This document shows, piece by piece, positions 63,617-64,000 of a stretch of 64,000 nt of DNA. Every line of letters starts with the position of its first letter. Within the stretch, counting starts at the first letter, position 1. The DNA is from Ahniella sp. (lineage in GTDB: Bacteria > Pseudomonadota > Gammaproteobacteria > Xanthomonadales > Ahniellaceae). A program made the position numbers and the translations under genes. The notes below the pieces were generated by a model, which saw nothing but the letters and a program-made list of their open reading frames with translations, ran no database searches and was not told the DNA's origin. The stretch covers positions 1 to 64,000 of the forward strand of contig JADJRU010000014.1 of the NCBI GenBank assembly GCA_016712105.1, given 5' to 3'.

Positions 63617-64000
63617 TGCAGTTCACGCCGCAAGATGCCCTGCAGCGGACGATCGAACACCGCGAAATTTTCCACGACGAAATGGTCGAGCTGATGCGCC
63701 AGATCATGCGCGGCGAAGTGTCGGCGCCGATGCAGGCGGCCATCCTCACCGGGTTGCGAGTGAAAAAGGAAACGATCGGCGAGATCGCCGGTGCCGCCAA
63801 GGTGATGCGCGAGTTTGCCGCACATGTGGACGTGCCCGACCGCGAACATCTGGTTGATATCGTGGGGACCGGCGGTGACGGCGCCCACACCTTCAACATT
63901 TCCACGGCGAGCATGTTTGTCGTGGCGGCAGCCGGTGCGCGGGTTGCCAAACACGGCAACCGTTCGGTGAGTTCGAAGTCGGGTGCTGCGGATGTGCTGG
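63616..64000 (+). CDS. trpD: Anthranilate phosphoribosyltransferase, 5' part
   Basis: The first 128 codons of trpD, cut by the window end. MRGEVSAPMQAAILTGLRVK and DIVGTGGDGAHTFNISTAS (the PRPP-binding glycine loop) followed by KHGNRSVSSKSGAADVL are unmistakable. The enzyme adds PRPP to anthranilate, the step after TrpEG. ATG 63616 overlaps the trpG stop, so the two are translationally coupled. Confidence 0.95.
   Translation, partial: MQFTPQDALQRTIEHREIFHDEMVELMRQIMRGEVSAPMQAAILTGLRVKKETIGEIAGAAKVMREFAAHVDVPDREHLVDIVGTGGDGAHTFNISTASMFVVAAAGARVAKHGNRSVSSKSGAADVL

Overview
The window is high-GC gammaproteobacterial chromosome, most like the Xanthomonadales/Lysobacterales and within them a Rhodanobacteraceae-type genome. 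This is inferred from gene content only: the acetylated-citrulline arginine route with a fused acetylglutamate kinase/synthase, a class III PHA synthase pair, CadC-like regulators fused to TolB-type propellers, and secreted proteins ending in an FA(N/D)GFE-like motif. Nearly everything is core metabolism. I see no prophage, integron, plasmid backbone, CRISPR array or complete insertion sequence.

Layout: 0.1-4.0 kb, dimethylargininase, a DUF255 thioredoxin-fold protein, a glycine-zipper protein and a HAD phosphatase. 4.0-11.1 kb, arginine operon argF'-argG-argE'-argB/A-argC-argH behind a probable transcription attenuator. 11.5-14.8 kb, rpsO-pnp and a HigB/HigA-type toxin-antitoxin pair. 14.8-20.9 kb, a secreted beta-propeller, a CadC-like regulator and phaE-phaC. 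20.9-25.5 kb, a homopurine tract, a PhoH-like ATPase, gcvR, dapA-bamC, fdxA and tRNA-Glu(CTC). 25.7-29.4 kb, pcnB-folK-panB-panC. 29.4-30.8 kb, a candidate small RNA and a broken lipoprotein gene in lower-GC DNA. 30.8-40.2 kb, a reverse block (bioB, ALDH7, DUF4190, pyrD, murB) and a forward block (comF, gtrA, HerA-like ATPase, greB, an unknown gene). 40.4-49.0 kb, an acetyltransferase, acyl-CoA dehydrogenase, a lipoprotein, a secreted protein, metH and an ArsR-methyltransferase fusion. 49.2-52.2 kb, a BlaI/M56 pair with BlaI-type operators. 52.3-56.9 kb, leuA-leuC-leuD-leuB with a leader attenuator; leuB is cut short by a hairpin-rich repeat. 57-64 kb, a large BNR/sortilin-type secreted protein, an AI-2E family transporter, a ferritin-like protein, trpG and the start of trpD.

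Two features shape the reading. First, the arginine and leucine operons both carry a leader peptide with codons for the regulated amino acid, competing RNA stems and an intrinsic terminator; the arginine one is the most novel-looking item here. Second, about twenty conserved genes contain single-base frameshifts, some compensating each other within a hundred bases, and one acyl-CoA dehydrogenase lacks an internal segment. That density in essential genes, together with a roughly 120-base A/G tract, points to consensus errors in the assembly rather than gene decay. Broken genes are therefore annotated over their reconstructed span with the shift positions noted.

Intergenic spaces are rich in palindromes: REP-like elements, a CCCTCCCCG/CGGGGAGGG hairpin cassette in three copies, a CCCTTCTCCCG hairpin family, and a 156-bp MITE-like five-hairpin element.
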